Shown here in pieces: positions 20,118 to 26,847 of a stretch of DNA of 31,648 nucleotides. The notes beneath the pieces are model-generated. The model saw nothing but the letters and a program-made list of their open reading frames with translations, did not search any database and was not told the DNA's origin. Positions within the stretch are counted from its first letter, which is position 1. The number at the start of each line of letters is the position of its first letter. The DNA lies in IMG/VR virus record IMGVR_UViG_3300048814_000080, positions 1-31,648 of that record. The stretch is one strand, 5' to 3'. The stretch comes from a virus. The translations under genes were made by a program, and so were the position numbers.

Positions 20118-20450
20118 CTAGACGACCTTCTGCAGGTACCGGCATCCGATCATGGTCCCCTCGTCGTTGCGGACCTCAACGTACGGCGCGAGCAGGTCAT
20201 CACGGTGGACGGCCAGCGCGACGACGAGGGAGACGATGTAGTCGGTGCCGTCGGTCGGCTGCGGCAGGTCGTGAGCGTGGCCGTACTCGACCAGCTCGAA
20301 CACCGCGGTGTTCGAGACCTGCGTCCCGAGGTCGATGGTGGCGAGGCGCGTGACGGTGCCAGATGGGGGGATGACCTCCTTCGGGCCGTCCTCCACGGGG
20401 TTGTTCCCGTAGATGGCGACCGGGTGCGGGGTCAGGTTGACGAGGGTCAT
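20118..20450 (-). CDS. Conserved NLTPH-type small protein
   Basis: The 110-residue protein starts MTLVNLTPHPVAIYGN and continues through a PPSGTVTRLATIDLG segment to a C-terminal DDLLAPYVEVRNDEGTMIGCRYL. The opening is typical of a widespread phage and plasmid family of unknown biochemical function. The ATG at 20450 is chosen over an ATG 9 bp upstream because GGAAGGA lies 9 nt before it. It also shares one base with the TAA of the 33-residue membrane peptide (TAATG). Confidence 0.82.
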   Translation of the reverse strand: MTLVNLTPHPVAIYGNNPVEDGPKEVIPPSGTVTRLATIDLGTQVSNTAVFELVEYGHAHDLPQPTDGTDYIVSLVVALAVHRDDLLAPYVEVRNDEGTMIGCRYLQKVV

Positions 20451-20551
20451 TACATCCATTCCTTCCGGTGGGCGACGATCCAGGCGGCTGAGGCGCAGAC
20501 GAGCACGGCGACGATGACGGCCAGCCAGAACGCGGCGATGAACGGACTCAC
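20450..20551 (-). CDS. 33-residue membrane peptide
   Basis: The gene begins with a GTG overlapping the upstream TGA (GTGA) and ends with a TAA overlapping the ATG of the NLTPH gene (TAATG). Its product, MSPFIAAFWLAVIVAVLVCA then SAAWIVAHRKEWM, is one transmembrane helix with a basic end. Its last codons also provide the ribosome binding site of the next gene. Precise coupling on both sides supports real translation. The role is unknown. Confidence 0.65.
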   Translation of the reverse strand: MSPFIAAFWLAVIVAVLVCASAAWIVAHRKEWM

Positions 20552-20853
20552 GTCGTCACCGGCCGGTACTCGTAGCTGGTCACGGGCACCTTCTCGACCT
20601 GGGTAAAGGTGACCGCGTCCATAGGCCCTCCGGCCCCCGATGGGTCCTCGAACGGCCGGGTGTCCTGGTATTCGGTCAGGCCCTTCTCGTATGACGTCGA
20701 CCAGAGCCTGCCGTCCCTGTCCTTCACGATGAGCCGGTGCGTGCTCACCCAGCGGCGGGTGCCTGTCTGTACCCTGGTCTCGACTTCCAGGCCTAGTGCA
20801 GGGTCGGCCTCGTCATAGACGAGTTCCCTGGCCTGCTCGCCGGTCAGTATCAC
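20548..20853 (-). CDS. Hypothetical beta-rich protein
   Basis: The 101-residue protein has an N-terminal helix (GEQARELVYDE) followed by strand-like segments (EVETRVQTGTRRWVSTHRLIVKDRDGRLWSTSYEKGLTEYQ) and an acidic tail. The central stretch resembles small phage proteins that wrap a beta-barrel, but no family was recognised. The GTG overlaps the TGA of the ParB-like gene (GTGA); the longer frame upstream is shadow. Confidence 0.65.
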   Translation of the reverse strand: MILTGEQARELVYDEADPALGLEVETRVQTGTRRWVSTHRLIVKDRDGRLWSTSYEKGLTEYQDTRPFEDPSGAGGPMDAVTFTQVEKVPVTSYEYRPVTT

Positions 20854-21686
20854 GACGCCTCTTCGGCGAGCCTCAGCTGCCCGTCGCCGTCCGCGCGCCA
20901 CCAGGATGACAGCTTCTTTCCGCCTCGTCCGGAGTTGATCAGTTCCACAGCCGCGGCGGCGACACAGTGCGCCTTCTGGTTCCCCGTCTGCTTGCGCAGG
21001 AACTCCGCCTTGTTCAGGAGACCATGGACCCCGCCGAACGCCTTCGACAGAACGGCCACAGCCCGCTCGTCGGTCAGGTCGCTGCCGTACCGGTGGCACA
21101 GCAGCCCGATCCCGTCAATGACGCTGGCCTCCAGCCCGGCATCCCCGTAGGCGTCGCGGACGACGCACAGGGTACGGGCGAGGCTTTCCCCGCCGCCGCG
21201 ACGGTAGACGCGCAGCAGCGTGTTCACCGCGGAGATCGCGCCCTGGCTCCGGTCCCGGCTGATCCGGAGCCCGGCCGAGCGGACGACCTTGTCGATCGCG
21301 CATTCCTCCTCGCGCCCGGCCTGGACCGACACCTTGAACTTGGCGAACGCGTTGACGGTGAGGATGTCGTTGAGCTTGAGGAACTTCTCCGCCTCTTCGG
21401 TGTCGGTCAGGCCCCGGTATGCCCAGCACTGGACCAGCTGGTCGCCGTAGCCGATCTGGACGAGGGCGCCGACGCGGTGCTGGCCGTCGATGACGAACCA
21501 GTGGCCGTCGCGGAAATTGACGGTGGGCGTGCCGAGCTGCTCCAGGTCGAAGTCGGCGGCGAGCCGGTCGACGCGGGCCTGGTTGAGGTCCCGCTGGGCG
21601 AGCGGGGAGACCTGCATCAGCTCGATGGGCACCCACTCGAGGACAGCGTCGCGCTGGACTCGCTTCGGGGTAGTGTCGGTTGTCAC
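20850..21686 (-). CDS. ParB/sulfiredoxin-fold protein (DUF6551-like)
   Basis: The 278-residue protein has the ParB-like signature WVPIELMQVSPLAQRDLNQARVDRLAADFD (17-46) and VIDGQHRVGALVQIGY (about 65-80), where DGQHR is the nucleotide-binding box. A helical C-terminal region follows. Relatives annotated as DUF6551, as I recall, are common in actinophages and elements. ParB-fold proteins may act in segregation (with CTP), as nucleases or as regulators. No ParA ATPase gene is nearby, so classical partitioning is not supported. The GTG overlaps the TGA of the preceding gene (GTGA). Confidence 0.85.
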   Translation of the reverse strand: MTTDTTPKRVQRDAVLEWVPIELMQVSPLAQRDLNQARVDRLAADFDLEQLGTPTVNFRDGHWFVIDGQHRVGALVQIGYGDQLVQCWAYRGLTDTEEAEKFLKLNDILTVNAFAKFKVSVQAGREEECAIDKVVRSAGLRISRDRSQGAISAVNTLLRVYRRGGGESLARTLCVVRDAYGDAGLEASVIDGIGLLCHRYGSDLTDERAVAVLSKAFGGVHGLLNKAEFLRKQTGNQKAHCVAAAAVELINSGRGGKKLSSWWRADGDGQLRLAEEAS

Positions 21687-22603
21687 TGGACGGCCTTTCT
21701 CATGGTCTTGGTCAGTCGGCTAAGCACCTTGATGGATTCCGTGAGGGAGTCCGCCCAGTCCCCTGCCTGGGCCGGGTCGAGGTCGCCGGGATCAACGAGC
21801 CCGACTCCCATGGCCAGGCCTTCGAGGGCGTGGACGGTCTCCCTGACAATCCGGTTGGAGTCGTGGCGGCGGGTGCCGACGACGAACTGGTCGGCGGGGA
21901 TCTCGACGCCCATTTCGCGGGCGATGCGGCGCACCGCGTCATCGCGCATACTGAGACGCTGTGCAATCTGCCGGGACGAGTAGTCCTGGCCGGCCCAGGT
22001 GCGGATTAGCTTGCGGCGCTGGACCGGTGCGTCACCGTGATTGTCGCCGGGGTCGGGTACCCACTCCTCCGGGCGCGGCTTCCTGGCGCGAACCTTGCGG
22101 GCCACGCTTGCCCGGGACAGGTTCCCCTCGGCCCTGGCCTCTCCGATGGCCTCCTCGAACTGCTCATCAGGTACGCCGTCGGTCAGGTCGTAGAAGCCGG
22201 GCTGCTGGCTGTTGCCAGTCAGCTCGGTGTGGGTGGCGAAGTCGGTAACCGGCTGAGGGCAGGACGCGTTATCAACTAGTCCGTTCCCGCAGAACTGTCC
22301 GGACTTGCGGATGGTGCCGTCTTCCTGTCCGCGGCGGATCGCCGCGCCGATGCCGCGCTCAGCCCGGCGCACGATCTCCTGCGCCGACAGCCCGGCGTCC
22401 TTCCCGAGGTTCTTCTGCATCGTGTAGACCCGGATCGCCTCGGCCTGAGACTTGACCTCGATGATCTGGCCGATGTCGCCGTGGTCGAGAACTTCCTGGA
22501 GCCACACCTTGGCCCGCTCGCACGCCTGGATGACGAACTCGGCGGGGTCAGCCGACCGCTCCAGGAATCCGGGGTCGGCGGCGAGGGCCAGGTCGGCCGT
22601 CAC
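21683..22603 (-). CDS. Phage-type helical protein with C-terminal HTH, ParB-associated
   Basis: In 306 residues the first third is helical, with IGQIIEVKSQAEAIRVYTMQKNLG and AQEIVRRAERGIGAAIRRG. That pattern (AEAIRVY...RAERRxG) is typical of proteins encoded next to ParB-like genes in phages. The C-terminal part has an HTH-like SSRQIAQRLSMRDDAVRRIAREMGVEIP (about 205-232) and a final helical domain WADSLTESIKVLSRLTKTMRK. It probably binds DNA. The GTG overlaps the stop of the ribbon-helix-helix gene (GTGA), so three genes form one unit. Confidence 0.78.
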   Translation of the reverse strand: MTADLALAADPGFLERSADPAEFVIQACERAKVWLQEVLDHGDIGQIIEVKSQAEAIRVYTMQKNLGKDAGLSAQEIVRRAERGIGAAIRRGQEDGTIRKSGQFCGNGLVDNASCPQPVTDFATHTELTGNSQQPGFYDLTDGVPDEQFEEAIGEARAEGNLSRASVARKVRARKPRPEEWVPDPGDNHGDAPVQRRKLIRTWAGQDYSSRQIAQRLSMRDDAVRRIAREMGVEIPADQFVVGTRRHDSNRIVRETVHALEGLAMGVGLVDPGDLDPAQAGDWADSLTESIKVLSRLTKTMRKAVQ

Positions 22604-22755
22604 GACTCCTGCCGCTCGGACGTCTCGCCCTGCACCACGCGCCCGACGATGACAGCCAGCCAGTTGCCCAGGCTGCGCTGCTCGGCTTCGGCCGCTTGAC
22701 GCACCTGCTCGTAGATGTCCTGCTCAACCTGGAAAGTGATCTTGCGCTTGCCCAC
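22600..22755 (-). CDS. Ribbon-helix-helix DNA-binding protein
   Basis: The 51-residue product GKRKITFQVEQDIYEQVRQA continues AEAEQRSLGNWLAVIVGRVV, which matches an Arc/MetJ-type strand-helix-helix. These proteins bind operators as dimers. The GTG at 22755 (AGGA 8 nt upstream) gives the usual short N-terminus. An ATG at 22827 with AGGGAAC is a possible alternative adding 24 residues. As first gene of the ParB-like unit it is the probable autoregulator. No toxin gene accompanies it. Confidence 0.78.
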   Translation of the reverse strand: MGKRKITFQVEQDIYEQVRQAAEAEQRSLGNWLAVIVGRVVQGETSERQES

Positions 22756-22923
22756 GGCGGAAATCCTGTCTCCGTTACGAGTCCAGTTTTCCTCCACTTT
22801 ACCGGATGTGCCCTTAAATTCCCGCATGTTCCCTACGGGCGTGGCGGTGATCCCGGAGATAATCCCAGATGCGAACGAGGAGCGAGTCAGGCGGAAGGCG
22901 CGCGGTGCTGCCTCAGCACAGCA

Positions 22924-22960
22924 AGACGGCCCGTCCGTACTCGCCCCGGACGGGCCGTCT
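22924..22960 (-). terminator. Perfect 13-bp hairpin after the lipoprotein gene
   Basis: AGACGGCCCGTCC (22924-22936) pairs with GGACGGGCCGTCT (22948-22960) around an 11-nt loop. It lies 70 bp beyond the stop of the leftward lipoprotein gene and before the next promoter, a good place for its terminator. No T-run is present. The remaining bases of the gap 22828-23029 hold nothing recognisable. Confidence 0.7.
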
Positions 22961-23029
22961 GCTTGCTTCCTGGTCAGGAGCTAAGAATGCGCCCCAGGTG
23001 CTGGCGCACCGCGGGGAACATGTCAGGCA

Positions 23030-23404
23030 TCAGCTGGCCGGCTCGAAGGTGATCTTGTTAGAGGCCGGCAGGATGTTGGCGTACCCCGCCGCCGTGCTCC
23101 CGTCCGAGTAGGTCACGATGCACTGAACGGTCCAGGTGTTCCCCGCGTTGTGCCTGACCGTGGACGCCTTGCATACCGCCCTGGTCGACACCGAGTTGTC
23201 CTGTGCTACCAGGCCTACCAGGTTCGCCTGGGCGTCGTGGACGATGCAGGCGTGAGTCGTGCACATGGCGGTAGCGGACGGGCTCGGTGCCGCGGCGGTG
23301 CCCGCGGGCGGCCCGGCGACGGCGGTCCCGGTTCCTGCGCCGGCACAGCCGGTGATCGCTGCGGCGGCGATGGCGACCGCGATTAAAGCGGATGTCCTGC
23401 GCAT
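23030..23404 (-). CDS. Small secreted lipoprotein
   Basis: The 124-residue protein has a signal peptide MRRTSALIAVAIAAAAITGC with lipobox ITGC, so Cys20 would be lipid-modified on the outer face of the membrane. A Gly/Ala/Pro linker follows, then a domain of about 75 residues with paired Cys (MCTTHACIVHD, VCKAST, VQCIVTYSDGS) ending GYANILPASNKITFEPAS. The domain resembles small actinobacterial DUF4333-like modules, a weak guess. GGGAGGG precedes the ATG. A surface-exclusion role would fit a conjugative element but is inference. Confidence 0.8.
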   Translation of the reverse strand: MRRTSALIAVAIAAAAITGCAGAGTGTAVAGPPAGTAAAPSPSATAMCTTHACIVHDAQANLVGLVAQDNSVSTRAVCKASTVRHNAGNTWTVQCIVTYSDGSTAAGYANILPASNKITFEPAS

Positions 23405-23555
23405 TGATGCGTCCCTCCCTTGCGCGGCCCGGGTGGCCGCGCTCACGTTCACAAGACGCGGCAAAGGGGGTGAAGGTGTACGGAGGGGGTGAATCCGATG
23501 CGGTGCTGTTACCGGGCTGTGGCGGGATGGGTTTCCTGTTCCAATTGTCAACTTA

Positions 23556-23586
23556 TGTCTGAAAGCCGGTTTCCGGCTTTCAGACA
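23556..23586. terminator. Perfect 14-bp hairpin with TTT loop
   Basis: TGTCTGAAAGCCGG and CCGGCTTTCAGACA flank TTT. It could end transcription of the Zn-finger gene at 23721-24281. Alternatively, as it shares its core with two nearby repeats, it may be an operator for the lipoprotein gene. Confidence 0.6.
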
Positions 23587-23667
23587 TTTCGGGCACCAAG
23601 GCCCCTGACCTGCGAGTATCCGTTTTGTCCGAAGGCCGGTTTCCGACCTCGCCTTGGCCGGTTTCCG
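23565..23667. repeat. Three copies of GCCGGTTTCCG
   Basis: Copies start at 23565, 23635 and 23657. The first and third are centres of inverted repeats (CCGG-TTT-CCGG with 14-bp and 8-bp arms). The second is flanked by a weaker one. Conserved core with different arms suggests a protein-binding or folded-DNA signal. Confidence 0.75.
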
Positions 23668-23720
23668 GCCAATCGCATTCGCTCCACCTGCGGCATTTGA
23701 CAACCGCGGTCGCATCTGTG

Positions 23721-24281
23721 CTACGACTCTGTGTCAACGACCCCTCCCCCCGTTTGGGGGTGACCGTCCGAAGGACGACACCACCTTCCCGCCGCTTCCT
23801 TGGCCTGGGTCTTTCCGATGCCGAGACTCACCGCGAACTTGACGCACGGGCCGAACTCGCCGGGCACCTTGCGGCCTTGGGCCTCGGCCAGCATCAGGCG
23901 CATGTCGGCCGGGCGCAAGTGCGGGACGGCGAGAATATCCCCGATGGCCCGGCTCATGGTCCTGGCCGCCTCGGGGTCGATGTCCTTGCGGACGGGCCCG
24001 TCGTAGATGCCAAGGCAGGCCGCGGGGATGTCTCGCACGAGCAGCGCGGCGCGGATGTCGCCGGGAGTGCAGCGGCAGAGCTTGCAGGCACAGGTCCACA
24101 CATTCCGGTAGGCGCGGACGCGGGCGGCCGACACGCGGAATCCGCCGTGACTGCAGGCAGGGCAGTGCGCCTCGTAGTCGGTGCCGTCCGGTTCGGGACT
24201 GCCGAGATACCGGGCGATGTGCTCTCGCCGGCATGCATCAGCCGCCAGGTCGCACGCCAACCAGAACCTCCGTCCTCGCAT
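23721..24281 (-). CDS. Zinc-finger protein of AICE type (primase-like Zn domain)
   Basis: The 186-residue protein has HCPACSHGGFRVSAARVRAYRNVWTCACKLCRC (about 39-71), similar to a CHC2-like zinc domain. A helical part (DPEAARTMSRAIGDILAVPHLRPADMRLMLAEAQG) follows, and then KFAVSLGIGKTQAKEAAGRW, a helix-turn-helix-like segment. Proteins of this form occur in Streptomyces integrative elements, as I recall. There is no primase catalytic domain, so it may be a DNA-binding accessory or regulator. The ATG at 24281 has no clear ribosome binding site. Confidence 0.75.
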   Translation of the reverse strand: MRGRRFWLACDLAADACRREHIARYLGSPEPDGTDYEAHCPACSHGGFRVSAARVRAYRNVWTCACKLCRCTPGDIRAALLVRDIPAACLGIYDGPVRKDIDPEAARTMSRAIGDILAVPHLRPADMRLMLAEAQGRKVPGEFGPCVKFAVSLGIGKTQAKEAAGRWCRPSDGHPQTGGGVVDTES

Positions 24282-24359
24282 GCTCGCGCGGACCGGGATG
24301 ACGCGTGCCTTACGATGGGCACTGGTGATGCGTCAGCGGTCGCGCTGATGAATCGGCTT

Positions 24360-24384
24360 GAGCCAGCGCCCCACGCGCTGGCTC
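24360..24384 (-). terminator. 10-bp hairpin between two leftward genes
   Basis: GAGCCAGCGC and GCGCTGGCTC flank the loop CCCAC. It lies 33 bp after the stop of the upstream gene, in the 135-bp gap before the Zn-finger gene. It has no T-run. Confidence 0.55.
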
Positions 24385-24416
24385 TTGCTGTTTCCGGGGC
24401 TACTCCCCGCGCATCG

Positions 24417-24935
24417 TCATGCCACGTGCCTCTCGGAGTACAAGCCGGCCAGCGCGGGCCGGAGCGGTTCGAGGTGGTGCTGCCAGAGTTCACCCATCGC
24501 CGCGTCCGCTTCCTCGTCGTGGTCCCTGAGATAGGCCAGATGCCGCAGGCCATGCCAGAGCACGTCGATGTAGCGCGGCACGGGCGCCTCGTTGGCGGCG
24601 TGCGTTGGCGGCTTGCCGACCGCCTCGGCCAGGTCTGCGGTGACCGGGGCGGCGTCCGGCCACCTCTCCATCGCGAACCCCGTCACCTTAATCACGGCCA
24701 TGTAGGTCAGGACGATCGTCGGGCCGTCGGGCCGCCATGATGTCGAGTGGATGGCGGCCACGTCGGCGGCCGGGCTGATGCCCTGCTCTGCGAGCAGGGA
24801 TTCCGCCTCGTAATGCACGTCGCCGTCTGATGGCACCGGACCCCAGCGCAACGCGTCGTTACCGCTGACGAGCCAGATGCCCGCCTCGTCTGCGGCTACC
24901 GGCCAGACCTCAACCGTGATGTTCATGGGCTCCAT
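24417..24935 (-). CDS. Conserved actinobacterial element protein
   Basis: The 172-residue protein starts MEPMNITVEVWPVAADEAGI and includes IHSTSWRPDGPTIVLTYMAVI. It ends with EAVGKPPTHAANEAPVPRYIDVLWHGLRHLAYL and a Leu-rich tail WQHHLEPLRPALAGLY. The same set of motifs is familiar from Streptomyces mobile elements, but no activity is known. AAGGGAGA 8 nt before the ATG at 24935 fixes the start. It overlaps the end of the upstream HTH gene by 26 nt, so the pair is co-transcribed. Confidence 0.8.
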   Translation of the reverse strand: MEPMNITVEVWPVAADEAGIWLVSGNDALRWGPVPSDGDVHYEAESLLAEQGISPAADVAAIHSTSWRPDGPTIVLTYMAVIKVTGFAMERWPDAAPVTADLAEAVGKPPTHAANEAPVPRYIDVLWHGLRHLAYLRDHDEEADAAMGELWQHHLEPLRPALAGLYSERHVA

Positions 24936-25230
24936 CGGGCAAATCTCCCTTCTGGTCCTTCTCTCCAGCCTTGATGAGCTGGTGAAGCCGGGTCGTGCTG
25001 ATGCCGACACGTCCGGCTAGCGGCCGGAGCTTCAGCTTCTCGTTCTCGCGGATCGCGATCACTACGTCGCGGCGCAGGGCGGCCACCTCGTCAGCGAACT
25101 CCCGCAGCCCTTCGGCGAACTGGCTTGCCGCCTTGAATTTGGCCGGGGTGTCCTCGCGGGACCGGATGCCGTCTAGCCCTTTCCGCAGCGCCTCTAGCAG
25201 CGCTGTCACGTCTTCGTCATCACTATCCAC
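24910..25230 (-). CDS. HTH-type small regulator
   Basis: The 106-residue protein has an acidic start (DSDDEDVTALLEALRKGLDGIRSRED), a central helix EGLREFADEVAALRRDVVIAIRENEKL, and a C-terminal HTH (LRPLAGRVGISTTRLHQLIKAGEKD). Position and size are typical of a regulator reading away from a transfer operon. The GTG at 25230 is the best start by composition, but an earlier one cannot be excluded. It is divergent from the excisionase-like gene. Confidence 0.72.
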   Translation of the reverse strand: MDSDDEDVTALLEALRKGLDGIRSREDTPAKFKAASQFAEGLREFADEVAALRRDVVIAIRENEKLKLRPLAGRVGISTTRLHQLIKAGEKDQKGDLPDGAHEHHG

Positions 25231-25253
25231 ACCTTCAGCGTAAAGGGCTGCAC

Positions 25254-25322
25254 GATTTCTGTGCAGGGGCGGCCGAACAAGATTCTGTTCAGGGGGGACT
25301 TGACGTTCAGCCCCTCCTGAAC
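25254..25322. promoter_or_regulatory. Operator-like repeats between divergent genes
   Basis: GATTTCTGTGCAGGGG and GATTCTGTTCAGGGG are near-direct repeats. GTTCAGGGGGG (25287-25297) also pairs with CCCCTCCTGAAC (25311-25322) with one mismatch. The arrangement is suited to a dimeric repressor, probably the HTH protein to the left, controlling the rightward transfer operon. Confidence 0.6.
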
Positions 25323-25374
25323 AACAATAGCGGTAAGAGATGAAGTTGACCACCCCAGATCGGCAGGAGTCCTC

Positions 25375-25659
25375 TTGAGCGGCAAGGGTCCTACGGACAG
25401 CAGCAGATGCGCCGCCGGCGTATCCGTCGCGGATGCCTCGGAAGCAATCGGCCTGTCCAGGATCACGGTGCTTCGGCGGCTCAAGAGCGGTCAGTGGCCG
25501 GGCGGCAGGAGCGGGCGCAAGTGGCTCGTCTCCAGCGGGTTCGTCCGCGCTGTCGAGGCCGGCCTTGGAAGCCCTCAGTTCGACATCGAGGACTTCGCCG
25601 CCGGCTGGATGACACAGGGCGCGACCCCGGCGCCGGCCGCCTCGGCGGTCGCATCATGA
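25375..25659 (+). CDS. Excisionase/MerR-like HTH protein
   Basis: The 94-residue protein has VSVADASEAIGLSRITVLRRLKSGQWPGGRSGRKWLVSSGFVRAVEAGL, a winged-helix fold of the excisionase/HTH_17 type, with a C-terminal tail rich in Ala. The start is TTG, with AGGAG 4 nt upstream. It could be an excisionase (Xis), but no integrase is in the window; as lead gene of the transfer operon it could equally be its activator. Confidence 0.75.
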   Translation: MSGKGPTDSSRCAAGVSVADASEAIGLSRITVLRRLKSGQWPGGRSGRKWLVSSGFVRAVEAGLGSPQFDIEDFAAGWMTQGATPAPAASAVAS

Positions 25660-25683
25660 CCGCCGCATCCCTCGCACGCAAAA

Positions 25684-25711
25684 GCGCCGCCGGTGGCCAC
25701 ACCGACGGCGC
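25684..25711 (+). other. Hairpin in the leader between HTH gene and next gene
   Basis: GCGCCGCCGGT and ACCGACGGCGC pair with one mismatch around GGCCAC. It sits 50 bp upstream of the next start, in the gap after the HTH gene, and could act as a processing site or attenuator. Confidence 0.45.
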
Positions 25712-25761
25712 CTCAAGCCAAGCCCCCGTCCACAGAGACGGAGGCGAAAGGAAAGCAACCG

Positions 25762-26022
25762 ATGGCCACGATACTCCAGTTTCCCGCCCCCATCCCGGAT
25801 CCGGCATCCGACGTCTCCCAGTACGGTGCGTGCCTCCTGCGGGTTGGCATCGCCGCCGGCTCGATGGCGGCGATCGGCGTGCACGACCTGGCCGCTGCGA
25901 TGACCCCCGGGGACTACGAGGCGGAGCTGTCCGGCCGCGAGCACGTGGCCGGGATCCACGCCCGGATCGAGCGGGAGCTGACGGCTGCCGGGGTCGCGGC
26001 GGTCCAGCAAGCGTCCCGCTGA
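25762..26022 (+). CDS. Small conserved element protein
   Basis: The 86-residue protein starts MATILQFPAPIPDPASDVSQ and contains SMAAIGVHDLAAAMTPGDYEAELSGREHVAGIHARIERELTA. It is familiar in form from AICE transfer operons, but without a known role. AAAGGAAAG lies about 6 nt before this ATG. An upstream ATG at 25693 in frame is less well placed. Its TGA shares a base with the next ATG (TGATG). Confidence 0.72.
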   Translation: MATILQFPAPIPDPASDVSQYGACLLRVGIAAGSMAAIGVHDLAAAMTPGDYEAELSGREHVAGIHARIERELTAAGVAAVQQASR

Positions 26023-26225
26023 TGGACCCGTGGGCCCTGTACGACGTGCTCAGCTGCACGGCGACCGCGATCACTGCCGCCGAGGAGGAGCCCGGCATAG
26101 CCGAGCAGGCGTACCTGGAGGCCACGTTCCGCGCCCCCGATGCCTTCCCGCCCGGACCGCTGGCCGACGCCCTGAACCTCGTCCTGGGCGCTGTCGGCGA
26201 CGCAGTGAACGGGGTTCCGGCATGA
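26022..26225 (+). CDS. Small acidic hypothetical protein
   Basis: The 67-residue acidic, helical protein (DPWALYDVLSCTATAITAAEEEPGIAEQAYLEA) was not recognised. It starts with ATG in a TGATG junction and ends in an ATGA junction with the next gene. The same frame is open upstream to 25656, but that region overlaps the preceding gene. Confidence 0.65.
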   Translation: MDPWALYDVLSCTATAITAAEEEPGIAEQAYLEATFRAPDAFPPGPLADALNLVLGAVGDAVNGVPA

Positions 26226-26344
26226 GCGCCACCACGGAGTACGTGACAATGCTCGGCTACCCGGAGCCTGACCGGGGACCGCTGCAGGTGCTGCACTCCC
26301 CGGAGCGCGCGCCGGAGCCAGTGCCCACGGGGGGCCCGTCATGA
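26222..26344 (+). CDS. 40-residue hypothetical peptide
   Basis: The product MSATTEYVTMLGYPEPDRGP ends VPTGGPS. It is too short for family recognition. ATGA overlaps link it to the genes on both sides, the last being whiB, so it is likely translated. Confidence 0.6.
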   Translation: MSATTEYVTMLGYPEPDRGPLQVLHSPERAPEPVPTGGPS

Positions 26345-26847
26345 GCACCAGCCCCTACACCGTCGCCCCCTACCTGCGGGAGCACGAGTTCACCCAGCGC
26401 TCCGGCGTCCGCCACCAGGACTGGCGCGACCGCGCAGCCTGCCGCGACGAGGACCCCGGGCTGTTCTTCCCCGCGGACGACGGCACCGGAGTGGCCGCCA
26501 CGCGCGAGGCCAGGGCCATCTGCGCCGGCTGCCCCGTGTCCGCTCAGTGCCTCCAGTTCGCCCTGTCATCCCCTGAGCGCTGGGGTACGTGGGGCGGCCT
26601 GCCCGAGCAGGAGCGGCACGGCATGAGGCCCGCGACCCCGGATGGCCCCGGCCTGTGCAGGAAGAGGCTGCACGTCATGGACGCGGAGAACACCATCCCG
26701 GCCGGGCCGAACGGCGAGTGGAAGCGGTGCCGCGCGTGCACGAACGCCGGCGAAAGAGCCCGGTGGCAGGAAGCGAAATACGACCGGCAGGCCGCGAAGT
26801 CCGCGGCTCAATCCACCACCACCAGGCCCCAGAAGGCGGCAGCATGA
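26341..26847 (+). CDS. WhiB-like regulator with extra C-terminal zinc finger
   Basis: WhiB-like proteins hold a [4Fe-4S] cluster and bind the sigma factor of RNA polymerase; they are found in Actinobacteria and their phages. The four cluster Cys are C34, C61, C64 and C70 (CRDED ... CAGCPVSAQC), followed by the GTWGGL motif at 82-87. At 168 residues it is longer than the usual 80-140. The added part has C106, H111, C130 and C133 (LCRKRLH ... CRACTNAGERAR), a likely zinc finger, and a basic tail. As part of the transfer operon it may reprogramme host transcription during transfer. Confidence 0.93.
   Translation: MSTSPYTVAPYLREHEFTQRSGVRHQDWRDRAACRDEDPGLFFPADDGTGVAATREARAICAGCPVSAQCLQFALSSPERWGTWGGLPEQERHGMRPATPDGPGLCRKRLHVMDAENTIPAGPNGEWKRCRACTNAGERARWQEAKYDRQAAKSAAQSTTTRPQKAAA

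Larger units (their letters stand above)
23405..23720. other. Hairpin-rich gap upstream of the lipoprotein gene
   Basis: No gene was found in these 316 bp. It holds a long perfect hairpin, three copies of GCCGGTTTCCG, a TTGACA box on the minus strand (complement of 23546-23551) facing the lipoprotein gene, and a TTGACA on the plus strand at 23697. The plus-strand box has a 19-bp spaced TACGAC, too wide for confidence. Confidence 0.6.

Noticed and set aside
19929-20606. Plus-strand frame starting with ATG after GGAAGGGGGG
   Set aside because: It runs antisense through the NLTPH gene. The GTG frame eight bases later ends just before that gene and keeps a CPCGKC motif.
20967-21983. 338-codon plus-strand frame
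   Set aside because: It lies antisense to the ParB-like and KorB/ParB-associated genes, which carry the real motifs.
22600-22755. Antitoxin of a toxin-antitoxin pair
   Set aside because: The ribbon-helix-helix gene is followed by a 306-residue ParB-associated protein, not by a RelE/PIN/MazF-type toxin.
23625-24740. 371-codon plus-strand frame, with a TTGACA at 23697 as possible promoter
   Set aside because: The minus strand encodes convincing Zn-finger and conserved proteins here, and the -35/-10 spacing of 19 bp is poor.
25656-26225. Single long gene starting at the ATGA overlap with the HTH gene
   Set aside because: Its first 120 codons overlap a better gene (ATG 25762 with a good ribosome binding site). 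Only the last 67 codons look real, with their own TGATG start.
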